Source: Pelomonas paludis (GTDB taxonomy: Bacteria > Pseudomonadota > Gammaproteobacteria > Burkholderiales > Burkholderiaceae_C). From it: a stretch of 64,000 nucleotides of DNA. The position numbers and the translations under genes are program-made. Shown here piece by piece: positions 49,147 through 57,944 of the stretch (positions are counted from its first letter, which is position 1; every line of letters begins with the position of its first letter). Location: positions 124,001-188,000 of the forward strand of contig NZ_JBDPZD010000006.1 in NCBI RefSeq assembly GCF_039872745.1, read 5' to 3'. The notes under the pieces are model-generated. The model was not told the DNA's origin, made no database searches, and saw nothing but the letters and a program-made list of their open reading frames with translations.

Positions 49147-49932
49147 TCAGCGGGGCAGGGCGGTGGCAAAGAGCGCGTCCTTCTGGGCGGGCTGCGGATA
49201 GTTGATAAGCACGGCGCGGTACTGGCCCTTGAAGACGAACAGGCTGCCGGCCGCGCAGCCGACGACGCCACAGGCGCGGATCAGGGCCTCGATGTCGGCC
49301 AGCGAGCCGGCGCCGCCCAGCACGCTCATGGGGATGCGCAGGGCCGCGCGCATCTGCTTGGCCAGGTCGAGGTCGTAGCCCTTCATCGTGCCGTCGCGCT
49401 CAACCGAGTTGATCACGATCTCGCCGGCGCCTTGGGCCTGGCATTCCCGGGCGAAGGCGATGGGGTCCAGCTTGTGGGCGCGGGTGGCGTTGTGGCTGCA
49501 AAGCTCGTAGCCGCTGGCAAAGAAGCCGGTCTTCTTGCGCACGTCCAGCACCACGACCACGCTCTGGCCACCCACGGCGTCGGCGATGCGGCGGATGCAG
49601 CCGGGGTCTTCCAGGGCGGCACTGCTCAGGCAGACCTTCTCGACCCCCAGCTCGATGATGCGCTTGGCCTGCTCGGGGGTCGAGACACCGCCACCATAGG
49701 CCAGGGGCATGCGGCACTCGGCGGCCAGGTCCTGGATCAGCTTGTAGTCGGGCTCCTTGCCCAGGCGCGTGGCGTCGATGTCGAGCACGATGAGCTCGTC
49801 AGATTCCTTCTCGTTGAAGATCTTGACGGCATTGATCGGGTCGCCGACGTAGGTGGGGTCCTTGAAGCCGACCGTCTTGACGAGGCCGCTCTCATGGACG
49901 AGCAGGCAGGGGGTGATGCGGGGGCGCAGCAT
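49147..49932 (-). CDS. HisF-like cyclase subunit of sugar amidotransferase
   Basis: This 261-residue TIM-barrel protein matches HisF (CLLVHESGLVKTVGFKDPTY, PLAYGGGVSTPEQAKRII, GAGEIVINSVERDGTMKGYD, SVLGGAGSLADIEALI). In the Pseudomonas O5 locus HisF2/HisH2 deliver ammonia to WbpG to form an acetamidino sugar. The adjacent HisH-like and WbpG-like genes here make that role far more likely than histidine synthesis. ATG 49932 is chosen; the frame opens upstream inside hisH without merit. Confidence 0.87.
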   Translation of the reverse strand: MLRPRITPCLLVHESGLVKTVGFKDPTYVGDPINAVKIFNEKESDELIVLDIDATRLGKEPDYKLIQDLAAECRMPLAYGGGVSTPEQAKRIIELGVEKVCLSSAALEDPGCIRRIADAVGGQSVVVVLDVRKKTGFFASGYELCSHNATRAHKLDPIAFARECQAQGAGEIVINSVERDGTMKGYDLDLAKQMRAALRIPMSVLGGAGSLADIEALIRACGVVGCAAGSLFVFKGQYRAVLINYPQPAQKDALFATALPR

Positions 49933-49934
49933 GC

Positions 49935-50558
49935 TCAGGCCTCCAGCTGAGAGAAGTTGCGCAGCAGCGCGGCGCCCCAGTGGTGGCTCTTCTCGGGGTG
50001 GCCTTGCATGCCATAGATGCAACCGCGCCGGACCGAGGCGGTGAAGCGCCCGCCGTAGTCCGCCTCGGCGGCCACGTCGGCAGCATCCTGGCACTCGAAG
50101 TGGAAGGAGTGCAGGAAGTAAAAGCGCGCGTCCTGCTCCAGCCCGGCAAACAGCGGCGCGGCGGGCAGCGGGGCCACGTCGTTCCAGCCCATGTGGGGCA
50201 GGGGCAGGCCGTCCATGCGGCCGGTGCTTTCAAAGTGCCGCACGCGGCCCGGCACCCAGGCGAGGCCACGGGCCTGGCCCTCCTCGCTGCTCTCGGCCAG
50301 CATCTGCATGCCGACGCAGATGCCGAGGATGGGCGTGCGGCCCCGTGCCGCCACGGCGTCCAGGGCCTCGCGCATGCCGGAGGCGTTGAGGCGGTTCATC
50401 GCGTCGTCGAAGCCGCCCACGCCGGGCAGGATGATGTGGCTCGCGTCCTCGATCTCGGCCGGCGTCGTGGCAAAGCGCGTGGCGATGCTCATGCGCTTGT
50501 ACATGGTGGCCAGGGCGCCGATGTTGCCGACGCCGTAGCTGACGATGGTGACCGTCAC
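49935..50558 (-). CDS. HisH-like glutamine amidotransferase subunit
   Basis: This 207-residue class I glutaminase has the nucleophile cysteine in ILGICVGMQMLAESSEEG and the His-Glu pair in YGMQGHPEKSH. It releases ammonia from glutamine for the HisF-like partner two bases downstream. VSYGVGNIGALATMYKRM is the HisH opening. GTG start overlapping the WbpG-like stop as GTGA. Context indicates LPS/capsule sugar amidation. Confidence 0.88.
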   Translation of the reverse strand: MTVTIVSYGVGNIGALATMYKRMSIATRFATTPAEIEDASHIILPGVGGFDDAMNRLNASGMREALDAVAARGRTPILGICVGMQMLAESSEEGQARGLAWVPGRVRHFESTGRMDGLPLPHMGWNDVAPLPAAPLFAGLEQDARFYFLHSFHFECQDAADVAAEADYGGRFTASVRRGCIYGMQGHPEKSHHWGAALLRNFSQLEA

Positions 50559-51688
50559 CGGATGATGGCCCGCTGGATACCCAAGGCGCGCAGCACCTTG
50601 GTGCCGAGTTCAATGAGCGCCATGTCGTTGGCGTAGTCCTTGTAGGTCTTGTTTTCGCCGGCGTGCAGGGCTTGCAGTTCGGCCACGGAGAGGCCCAGCT
50701 TGGTGGCGATGTATTCGAAGTCCTGCGCCAGCGCGTCCTCGGTGTAGGCGGGGATGGCGATCTTGGCCAGCGCGTCCTCACGCTTCAGTTGCCCCGTGAG
50801 GATGAGGCTGGAGAAGTGCGCACGGCGCTTGTCGTAGCCGAACTTGCTGGGCAGCCAGTAGCCCTCGTAGAAGCGCGTGAAGCGCGACTCGTAGTGCTTG
50901 TGCGCGTACTTCTGCCAGCCGTACTTGGCCACCAGCTCGTCCATCGCCGCTTCCTTGAAGAAGGGCACGTTGTTGAGCGGCTTGACGACCTGCACGCCCT
51001 TGAAGAAGCGGTAGTAGATCTTGAACTTGAAGATCCCGGCGAGCGGGAACTTCTTCAAAGGCCGGGTGCCGAAGCGGCGGTGGATGTCGCGCAGCTGGCG
51101 CACGTCGGACGCGTGGTAGTGCCACTCCAGCGGCTCGCGCACGCACTCAGTCGAGTAGTTGGCGCCGGTCAGGATGTACTTGGCGTTGTGCTTGGCCGCG
51201 AAGTTGTACAGGCCGGCGAAGAAGGCGTGGTCCTGCGGCGTGTCCAGGTGCGGCACCTGGGCCTTGAAAAAGGCCAGCTGCAGGTCGCGCATCTCGGGCC
51301 AGTCCACCACCTCGGTGAAGAGGTCGAGCCCGAGGCCATCAACGAGCTTCTCGATGTTGTTGACCGCCTGCTGCGAATTCCAGCCCGCGTCCACGTGATA
51401 GAGCAGCGGCCGCAGGCCGAACTTCTCCTTGGCCAGGTAGGTCACGTAGCTGCTGTCCACCCCACCCGACAGCCCGATCAGGCAGTCATGGTCACGGCCC
51501 TGGCCGTCGCGCTTCATGCGCTCCACCACGGCCATGATCTCGCGCTCACCGCGCTCGTCGGTGTGCCAGTTGGGGAGGATGTTGCGGTGGTAGTTGTTGC
51601 AGTAGTCGCACCAGCCGCGCTCGTCGAACACGATGCCGGAATCGGACGTGTCCATGATGCAGTTGGAGCAGATTTGGTAGGGGCGCAT
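50555..51688 (-). CDS. N-acetyl sugar amidotransferase (WbpG/PseA type)
   Basis: This 377-residue enzyme has an N-terminal zinc ribbon (CSNCIMDTSDSG ... CDYCNNYH), the PP-loop GLSGGVDSSYVTYLAKEKFG that adenylates the acetamido group, and YILTGANYSTECVREPLEWH further on. With ammonia from HisH/HisF it converts an N-acetyl group of a nucleotide sugar to an acetamidino group. The likely substrate is a 2,3-diacetamido uronic acid made by the WbpB/E/D enzymes of the same operon. Confidence 0.9.
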   Translation of the reverse strand: MRPYQICSNCIMDTSDSGIVFDERGWCDYCNNYHRNILPNWHTDERGEREIMAVVERMKRDGQGRDHDCLIGLSGGVDSSYVTYLAKEKFGLRPLLYHVDAGWNSQQAVNNIEKLVDGLGLDLFTEVVDWPEMRDLQLAFFKAQVPHLDTPQDHAFFAGLYNFAAKHNAKYILTGANYSTECVREPLEWHYHASDVRQLRDIHRRFGTRPLKKFPLAGIFKFKIYYRFFKGVQVVKPLNNVPFFKEAAMDELVAKYGWQKYAHKHYESRFTRFYEGYWLPSKFGYDKRRAHFSSLILTGQLKREDALAKIAIPAYTEDALAQDFEYIATKLGLSVAELQALHAGENKTYKDYANDMALIELGTKVLRALGIQRAIIR

Positions 51689-51698
51689 GGTGGGGGAG

Positions 51699-52853
51699 CT
51701 AGGGCGAGGCCGGTGGGGCGAGGCGCCTTGCGAGCTCGGTGTAGTCGAGGTTCTGGCGCGCGAAGGCCAGGGACCGCTGCTTCATCTCCTCGACCTGCTG
51801 GGGGGCGCGTGCCAGCGCCTGCATGGCGTCTGACAGCGAGGTCTGCGAGTTGATGAGGAAGCCGTTGTTCACGAAAAGGGCTCGGTGGCTGGGGACGTCC
51901 GACACAACCAGGGCGCAGCGGCAGCACATGCTGGTCTGGGTCGTCGCGGTTTGCCCTGAGGGTTGCAGGAACACGTCAGCGGCGCAAAGCACATCTTCCA
52001 GCTCTTGAGGGGACTTCCAGCCCAGGAACCGGATCCGAGGGTCTGAAGCGATCAAGGCCTCACAGCTTTCGGCGTCGTCCACGATGGTGCCGACGATCCA
52101 GAACCTCAAGTGCTCCGAAGGCGTCCCGACAAAGGCACGCAGTGCGTCTGGCAGCAGTTTGTTGGCCGTGATTTTGCCCGATTGCACGATGACGATTTCC
52201 GCCTCAGCAACGCCGTGGGCTTGCCGGACCTGGTGGCGCCGTGCGTGGTAGTCGGCGTCGTCGTGGATGTGGCCCGCCAGCGGAAAGAGATCGACCTGGC
52301 TGCGGGGCACGCGGTAGAAGTCGGTGGCGAACTGGATGGACTCGACGGTGATGCACAGCACCCGCCGCACCACGTCGAGCACGCTGCGCAGGATGGGGCG
52401 GTAGAAGCTGGCGTGCAGCAGCTGCCGGGACACCCAGCCCCGGGCACTGTTGTTGAAGTCCTCGTGGCAGTCGACATAGAGCTGCACGTCGGGGTGGGCG
52501 CGCGCATAGCGGGCCACGGTCAGCAGCTCCCAGGCGCACATGCCATGGAAGAGGATCACGTCCGGCTTCAGCTCTTCCAGCCATCGCCGCACACCGGGGT
52601 AGGCGCGCACCTTGCGCGCCAGCGTGGCGGGCAGGCCGGCGCGGTAGGGCAGCCGGATGACGCGCGCCCCGTCGGTGCCCAGGTAGTCAGCGGGCTCCAC
52701 GTAGCAGGGCTTGCGCTCGGCATCGAAGGACTCGGTCGACGCAATGATGGTGACCTGATGCCCGTCCTTCACATGCTGGGCGGGCAGGTGGTTCTCCTGG
52801 TAGCCGTAGCCGTCTATGTAGAAGCAGGAGAGGCAGAGGTGGACGATCTTCAT
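51699..52853 (-). CDS. Glycosyltransferase family 4-like
   Basis: This 384-residue GT-B protein starts KIVHLCLSCFYIDGYGYQEN at ATG 52853, which overlaps the acyltransferase stop. VDCHEDFNNSARGWVSRQLL is in the acceptor half; VIVQSGKITANKLLPDALRA and DVFLQPSGQTATTQTSMCC are at the donor site, where the usual second GT4 glutamate is not obvious. WbpH-like enzymes occupy this place in related loci. Donor unknown. Confidence 0.75.
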   Translation of the reverse strand: MKIVHLCLSCFYIDGYGYQENHLPAQHVKDGHQVTIIASTESFDAERKPCYVEPADYLGTDGARVIRLPYRAGLPATLARKVRAYPGVRRWLEELKPDVILFHGMCAWELLTVARYARAHPDVQLYVDCHEDFNNSARGWVSRQLLHASFYRPILRSVLDVVRRVLCITVESIQFATDFYRVPRSQVDLFPLAGHIHDDADYHARRHQVRQAHGVAEAEIVIVQSGKITANKLLPDALRAFVGTPSEHLRFWIVGTIVDDAESCEALIASDPRIRFLGWKSPQELEDVLCAADVFLQPSGQTATTQTSMCCRCALVVSDVPSHRALFVNNGFLINSQTSLSDAMQALARAPQQVEEMKQRSLAFARQNLDYTELARRLAPPASP

Positions 52854-53458
52854 GCGGCGTCCAGCCGGGCCAGGAAGGCGACGGGGTCGGTTATCACCGG
52901 CCCGAATTCCCGCAAGCGTGCGTCGGGCCAGGTCCACCATTCGCTGCGCAGCAGGCCCTCAACGATCTGCGGCTCGAAGCGATGCCGGATCAGGCGCGCC
53001 GGGTTGCCAGCCACGACGGCGTAGGGCGGCACGTCGTGGGTGACCACGGCGCCCATGCCGATGATGGCGCCGTGTCCAATGCGCACGCCGGCCTTCACGA
53101 AGGCTCCGTCGCCGATCCAGACGTCGGCGCCGATGCGCGTGCGGAGCTGGGGCAGGTAGTCGTGCCGCGCGAACTTGGTCGTCACGCTGTCCTTGTGCGC
53201 CAGGAAGACCGGGCTGGTGGACACGAAGTGAGCCGGATGGGCGACGCCGCCGATGCAAAGGTGGCTGGCCAGCGAGCAGAAAGGCCCGAGCTCGACATTG
53301 AGCAACTGGCAGTCATAGCCGACGAAACTGTGGCGGTCGACCGTGCAGTCGACCAGTGTGCTGCCCGAATGCACGCGTGAGGTCGCGTGCACGCGGGTGT
53401 TGCGCAGGGCCGTGCCGCGCGCGACCTTCACGAATTTCGACCAGAGGTAGGCAAGCAT
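52850..53458 (-). CDS. Hexapeptide-repeat acyltransferase
   Basis: This 202-residue left-handed beta-helix protein has STLVDCTVDRHSFVGYDCQL and IGADVWIGDGAFVKAGVRIG, then a catalytic His and the exit motif PPYAVVAGNPARLIRHRF, as in CatB/VatD-like and WbbJ-like O-acetyltransferases. It would acetylate a sugar hydroxyl of the O-unit. Overlaps the downstream glycosyltransferase gene by four bases. Confidence 0.82.
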   Translation of the reverse strand: MLAYLWSKFVKVARGTALRNTRVHATSRVHSGSTLVDCTVDRHSFVGYDCQLLNVELGPFCSLASHLCIGGVAHPAHFVSTSPVFLAHKDSVTTKFARHDYLPQLRTRIGADVWIGDGAFVKAGVRIGHGAIIGMGAVVTHDVPPYAVVAGNPARLIRHRFEPQIVEGLLRSEWWTWPDARLREFGPVITDPVAFLARLDAA

Positions 53459-53473
53459 GGTGGACGGGGCGCC

Positions 53474-54865
53474 TCAGGCGATGGGCGCTTTGGGTTTGGC
53501 GCCGTGCAGGACCGCAAGCCAGAAGACGCCGCCAAAGGACAGCATCGTGGTGAAGAAATTGCCGTTCGTGAGCGAGATGCCCACGGGTAGCAAGGCCAGG
53601 GTGCTGAACAGCGGAGGCCACCCCCGTGAGACGCGCCCCAGCAGCCACAGCCAGCCGGTAAAGACGACGCCGATGCACAGCACGCCAACAGCGCCAGCAG
53701 CAGCAATGCCGTCGCCCGCGAACAGGTTGGCGTTCACGTTGAAGATGGGATTGTTGTAGGTCCGGTCACCCACCATGTAGCCGAGGTTGGGCCAGAGTGA
53801 ATCGCCATGGGCATAGGCGGGGGGCGGGATCAGCAGATCGACGCCCTTCACGTGCGTCCAGGCCGTGTGGCCGATCTGCGAGAAGAGGTCCTCATACTGG
53901 CTGAGCGTCAGCCCGGGGATGGCGATCGTCCGGAAGGTCAGCAGCAGGGCGAACAGGGCCGCCACGAGATCAACCTCCTGGTACTGGCTGGACAGCAGCA
54001 TGGCCACGGCCAGCACGGCGAGGATGAACTCAGCCGCCGCATGGCGGCTCCGGCGGCCGTTGAGCAGCAAGTACATCAGGACCAGGATGATCGGCAGCAG
54101 CAGGATGGTGCGCTGCGCGGTGATGGCATACATGGTCAAGCCGCCGGCCAGGCCGCCGAGGATCATCCAGTAGCGACGGCGCAGCAGCCCGAGCAGCAAC
54201 AGCGTGGGGTTGAAGACGTTGGAGAAGTAGGTTTGCAGGTAACCCAGCACGGCACTGTCGGCGGTTCCCGAGACCCGCTGCTCGTACACCATGGCCTGGT
54301 CGTCGAGCGATGCGAAGCCCATCACCGAGTGGTAGTTGCCCAGCAGGGCGAGCATGCAGCCCAGCCAGACCCAGCAAGTGAAGCGCTCAAGCGCGCGGCT
54401 GGGCCCCTGCGAGGGCAGCCTATCAACCGGGTTGGGCGCGCGCCGCCAGAGCGTGAGCCCGACCGCGATGAAGACGGCAGACAAGGCCAGCAGGAACGGG
54501 CCGTAGACATCGAGCGCGTCCGTGCGGAGCAACAGCGAGGTCACCAGCCCAGGGATGTAGACATTGGCATAGAGCAGGAAGGCGACGAGGGCCTGGGGCG
54601 ACGACAGCACCGGGCATTGCACCAGCGCTGTTGCGATGAGCAGGACCGCGCCAAATGCGAGTCGGTTGCTGTCGAGGGGCTCGTAGGTGAAGCCGAAGTA
54701 GTTCCAGACCGGAGAGAGGTAGGTCACGTAGGCGTCATAGAAGGCGCCGGTGAACAGCAGCACGAAGGCCAGGAACACGAGCCGACGCTCCAGCGAAATG
54801 GAGACGCCTCGATCGCCGGCGGCGATGCCCGAAGGCAGGGTGGCCAGGGCAGGGGTCGGTGTCAT
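53474..54865 (-). CDS. O-antigen/capsule polymerase candidate (Wzy-like)
   Basis: This 463-residue protein of about ten to twelve membrane helices has a large polar loop (SQIGHTAWTHVKGVDLLIPP to GDRTYNNPIFNVNAN, about residues 340-395), as in Wzy and oligosaccharide repeat-unit polymerases. Wzy proteins are too divergent for motif proof; topology and position beside a Wzx are the evidence. ATG 54865 overlaps the flippase stop as ATGA. It is the only polymerase candidate in the window. Confidence 0.72.
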   Translation of the reverse strand: MTPTPALATLPSGIAAGDRGVSISLERRLVFLAFVLLFTGAFYDAYVTYLSPVWNYFGFTYEPLDSNRLAFGAVLLIATALVQCPVLSSPQALVAFLLYANVYIPGLVTSLLLRTDALDVYGPFLLALSAVFIAVGLTLWRRAPNPVDRLPSQGPSRALERFTCWVWLGCMLALLGNYHSVMGFASLDDQAMVYEQRVSGTADSAVLGYLQTYFSNVFNPTLLLLGLLRRRYWMILGGLAGGLTMYAITAQRTILLLPIILVLMYLLLNGRRSRHAAAEFILAVLAVAMLLSSQYQEVDLVAALFALLLTFRTIAIPGLTLSQYEDLFSQIGHTAWTHVKGVDLLIPPPAYAHGDSLWPNLGYMVGDRTYNNPIFNVNANLFAGDGIAAAGAVGVLCIGVVFTGWLWLLGRVSRGWPPLFSTLALLPVGISLTNGNFFTTMLSFGGVFWLAVLHGAKPKAPIA

Positions 54866-56217
54866 GCGTGCACCAGCCGGCCAGCACCAGCGGCGAGCAC
54901 GGCGCCGCCCACCCAGGCCGCCACCGGGCGTGCCTGCGCCAGCATTTCGCGCAGCGCGGAACGGCCGCTGGCCCCAACCGCCCACAAGATAACCAACAGG
55001 TAGGCCAGGTAAAAGACGCCGCCCGAGAGCGCATACACCTCAGGGGTCCACGCCGCAGCCCAGTGCAGGCTCAGCAACACCAGGCCCACGCGCAGCGCCA
55101 GCCCACCCAGCTGCAACATCAGCGCGGCGCGCTGACGCGAACACACGTGCAGTGCCATGGATAGCGGCACCGCCAGGAACTGCAGCAGGAACCACGGGGT
55201 CATCCAGCTCAGCAGGTGCCCGGCACGCTGCCACTGGGCCCCAAAGACGAGTGGAAACAGCAACGGGGCCAGGATGCCAACGGCCAGCAGGGGGCCAGCG
55301 CCGGCACGAACCAGGTTGCCGAGCACCGCGACGCTGAAGGCGCCGAGCTGGCCCTGACGCAGAGACTCTGGCGCGCGCGACAGGTAGGCCTGGCTGATGG
55401 CGGTGCCAATGAGGGACAGGGGCGCCTGGGCCGCAAACATGGCCATGGACAGCTGGCCGGCCTCGGCCGGGGCCACCTGCGCGGCGATCAGGATCACCGG
55501 CAGTTGGATGGCGGCACTGTTGGCCAGCGCTTCAGCGGTGGAGTAGAGCGGGAAACGCCGGTAGGCCTTGGCCTGCGGCCAGAGCCGCTGCAGCGGGGTG
55601 GCGCGCCAGGCCGACCAGGCGGCCCTGCCCATGACCAGGCTGCCCACGCCCGCGTTGAGCACATTGCCCAGCAGCAGCCCGACGGGATGACCGGTGGTGG
55701 CTCCGACGGCGAGTTGGGTGCCTGCGCCGCAGGCGGACTGGGCCACCCGGCTGCGCGCCAGCAAGCCAAAGGCTTTGCGCCTCACGGACCAGGCCTGCAT
55801 CGTGGCGAAGGCGCCTGCTGCCAAGAGTCCGAGCGGAAACAGCCACAGGTAGGGCGCCAATCCTGGCTGGCCCAGTCGCGCCACGAGCCAGTCGGGCGCC
55901 AGGGCCACGACGAGGGCGAGCAGCAGGCTGGTGCCAACGCAGCAGGCCAGCGACAGCACGACAAGCTCCTGAGCTTGCGTATCGCTTTCGGGCAGCGCGA
56001 TCGCGAGCTCGTAGCGCAAGCAGGCGGCCACGGACAGCACGGCCAGGCAGCCGGCGAAGACAGCCAGCAGTCCGAAGTGCTCCGGGCTGTAGAGCCGAGA
56101 GAGCAGCGGCATCGAGACCGCCGTGATGCCATGGGCCACGACCGCACCACTGGCCAGCACCATCACCGCGCGCGCAAAGGCGCCGGGCGGCTCGGGATGT
56201 GGCGCTTGTGGCTTCAT
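54862..56217 (-). CDS. Polysaccharide flippase (Wzx-like), third of three
   Basis: This 451-residue membrane protein of about twelve helices has SGAVVAHGITAVSMPLLSRL and YSPEHFGLLAVFAGCLAVLS, a typical flippase N-terminus, and RKAFGLLARSRVAQSACGAG in the middle. ATG 56217 is preferred to an in-frame start five codons upstream. Directly upstream of the Wzy candidate, it is the best candidate to flip the O-unit built by the surrounding genes. Confidence 0.85.
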   Translation of the reverse strand: MKPQAPHPEPPGAFARAVMVLASGAVVAHGITAVSMPLLSRLYSPEHFGLLAVFAGCLAVLSVAACLRYELAIALPESDTQAQELVVLSLACCVGTSLLLALVVALAPDWLVARLGQPGLAPYLWLFPLGLLAAGAFATMQAWSVRRKAFGLLARSRVAQSACGAGTQLAVGATTGHPVGLLLGNVLNAGVGSLVMGRAAWSAWRATPLQRLWPQAKAYRRFPLYSTAEALANSAAIQLPVILIAAQVAPAEAGQLSMAMFAAQAPLSLIGTAISQAYLSRAPESLRQGQLGAFSVAVLGNLVRAGAGPLLAVGILAPLLFPLVFGAQWQRAGHLLSWMTPWFLLQFLAVPLSMALHVCSRQRAALMLQLGGLALRVGLVLLSLHWAAAWTPEVYALSGGVFYLAYLLVILWAVGASGRSALREMLAQARPVAAWVGGAVLAAGAGRLVHA

Positions 56218-56253
56218 CGGGGAGGCGGGCAAACCTGGCGCAGACCTCGCCGC

Positions 56254-57360
56254 TCAGACTTGGGTTGTGGCGGAGCGCAGGGCTTGCACGACGCGCTCCT
56301 GCGTCGCGGCGTCCAGGTCGGCACTCATCGGCAGGCTCATCACCACATCAGCCGCCCAGTTCGAGTGCGGGAAGGCCTCGGCCGGGCAGTCGGGCACGGC
56401 GTAGGCGGGTTGCTTGTGCAAGGGGCGCGGGTAGTGGACGGCGGTCGGGATGCCCTGCTGCTTGAGCGCCTCGACGACCGCAGGACGGTTGGCGACCTTG
56501 ACGGTGTACTGAGCCCACACGCAGTCGCGGTCGGGCGCAACCTGCAGCAGCTCCACCGGCGCGCCGCTGGCGCGGATGAGTTCGGCATAGCGGGCACCGA
56601 TGCGCTTGCGCTCCTCGATCTCCCACTCGAAGCGTTCCAGCTTGCCCAGCACGATGGCGCATTGCAGGGTATCCATGCGGCCACCGACGCCGACGCGGGT
56701 GTGCAGGTAGCGCTGGCTCTGGCCGTGTGTGCGGATCTCGCGCATGGCTTGGGCCAGCACGTCGTCATTGGTGAAGAGCGCGCCGCCATCCCCGTAGCAG
56801 CCCAGCGGTTTGCTGGGGAAGAAGCTGGTGGCGCCGATGCGCGAGACATTGCAGCTCTTCCTGCCCTTGTAGGTGGCACCAAAGCTCTGGGCGGCGTCCT
56901 CGATCACGCTGAGGCCGTGGCGGGCCGCGATGGCGTTGATCTCGTCCATGTCGGCCACCTGGCCGTAGAGGCCGACCGGCATGATGGCGCGGGTGGCCGG
57001 GGTGATGGCGGCTTCAATCAGGGCGGGGTCGATGTTGCAGTCGCCGGGCTTGATGTCGACGAACACCGGCTTGGCGCCGGCCAGCACGATGGTCTCGGCG
57101 GTGGCGGCAAAGGTGAAGGGCGTGGTGATGACCTCGTGGCCGGGGCCAATGCCTTCGGCCATGAGGGCAATCAAGAGGGCCTCGGTGCCGCTGGCGACGG
57201 TGATGCAGTGTTTGGCGCCGGTGTAGGCGGCAAGCTTGGCCTCCAGCTCGGCGACCTCAGGGCCCATGATGAATTGGCCATGATCGAGCACGGCCTGGAT
57301 GCGCGCGTTGATGCTGGGCTTGAGGGCTTGGTATTGGGACTTGAGGTCGATGAACTGCAT
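56254..57360 (-). CDS. UDP-GlcNAc(3-keto)A aminotransferase (WbpE type)
   Basis: This 368-residue PLP aminotransferase has FIDLKSQYQALKPSINARI at the start, SVIEDAAQSFGATYKGRKSC, and the lysine in SFFPSKPLGCYGDGGA, all close to WbpE/WlbC. It puts the 3-amino group on UDP-2-acetamido-3-keto-glucuronate. WbpD- and WbpB-like genes follow directly upstream in the operon, fixing the pathway. Confidence 0.9.
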   Translation of the reverse strand: MQFIDLKSQYQALKPSINARIQAVLDHGQFIMGPEVAELEAKLAAYTGAKHCITVASGTEALLIALMAEGIGPGHEVITTPFTFAATAETIVLAGAKPVFVDIKPGDCNIDPALIEAAITPATRAIMPVGLYGQVADMDEINAIAARHGLSVIEDAAQSFGATYKGRKSCNVSRIGATSFFPSKPLGCYGDGGALFTNDDVLAQAMREIRTHGQSQRYLHTRVGVGGRMDTLQCAIVLGKLERFEWEIEERKRIGARYAELIRASGAPVELLQVAPDRDCVWAQYTVKVANRPAVVEALKQQGIPTAVHYPRPLHKQPAYAVPDCPAEAFPHSNWAADVVMSLPMSADLDAATQERVVQALRSATTQV

Positions 57361-57365
57361 GCGGG

Positions 57366-57944
57366 TCAGTCCTGGATCAGTTCGCAGCGACCGTCAAGCA
57401 GCCGATAGCGATCGCCCGTGTGTGGGCAGGTGGCGGCATCGCCGTCGAAGTGCAGGCGCTCGCCGTGGCGGCTCATCCAGCCGGACTGCCGGGCAGGCAC
57501 GCCGACCATCAAGGCAAAGTCGGGCACGTCGCGGTTGACGACGGCGCCAGCGCCGATGAAGGCGTAGCGGCCGATGGTGGTGCCGCAGACGATGGTGCTG
57601 TTGGCGCCCAGCGTGGCGCCCTGGCGCACGACGGTGCGGCGGTACTCGGCCTTGCGGGTGACGGCGGAGCGGGGGTTGTAGACGTTGGTGAAGACCATGC
57701 TCGGGCCGCAGAAGACGTCGTCTTCCAGCGTGACGGCGTCGTAGACCGAGACGTTGTTCTGGATCTTGACGTTGTTGCCGATCACCACGTCGTTGCCGAC
57801 GAAGACGTTCTGGCCGAAGGAGCAATCACGCCCGATACGCGCACCACCGCTGATGTGCACGAAGTGCCAGACGCGGCAGCCGTCGCCCAGTTCGGCGCCG
57901 GCGTCGACGATGGCGCTGGGGTGGATGGTGGTGGCCGTGGCCAT
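57366..57944 (-). CDS. UDP-GlcNAc3NA N-acetyltransferase (WbpD type)
   Basis: This 192-residue beta-helix acetyltransferase opens TTIHPSAIVDAGAELGDGCR, with VWHFVHISGGARIGRDCSFG and GPSMVFTNVYNPRSAVTRKA containing the catalytic region, and C-terminal GERLHFDGDAATCPHTGDRY as in WbpD/WlbB. It acetylates the 3-amino group made by the WbpE-like enzyme. ATG 57944 shares a base with the WbpB-like stop; the longer upstream frame is spurious. Confidence 0.9.
   Translation of the reverse strand: MATATTIHPSAIVDAGAELGDGCRVWHFVHISGGARIGRDCSFGQNVFVGNDVVIGNNVKIQNNVSVYDAVTLEDDVFCGPSMVFTNVYNPRSAVTRKAEYRRTVVRQGATLGANSTIVCGTTIGRYAFIGAGAVVNRDVPDFALMVGVPARQSGWMSRHGERLHFDGDAATCPHTGDRYRLLDGRCELIQD

Noticed and set aside
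49147..50558. Histidine biosynthesis hisH/hisF
   Set aside because: No other his genes are present and a WbpG-type amidotransferase is directly attached, as in LPS amidino-sugar loci.
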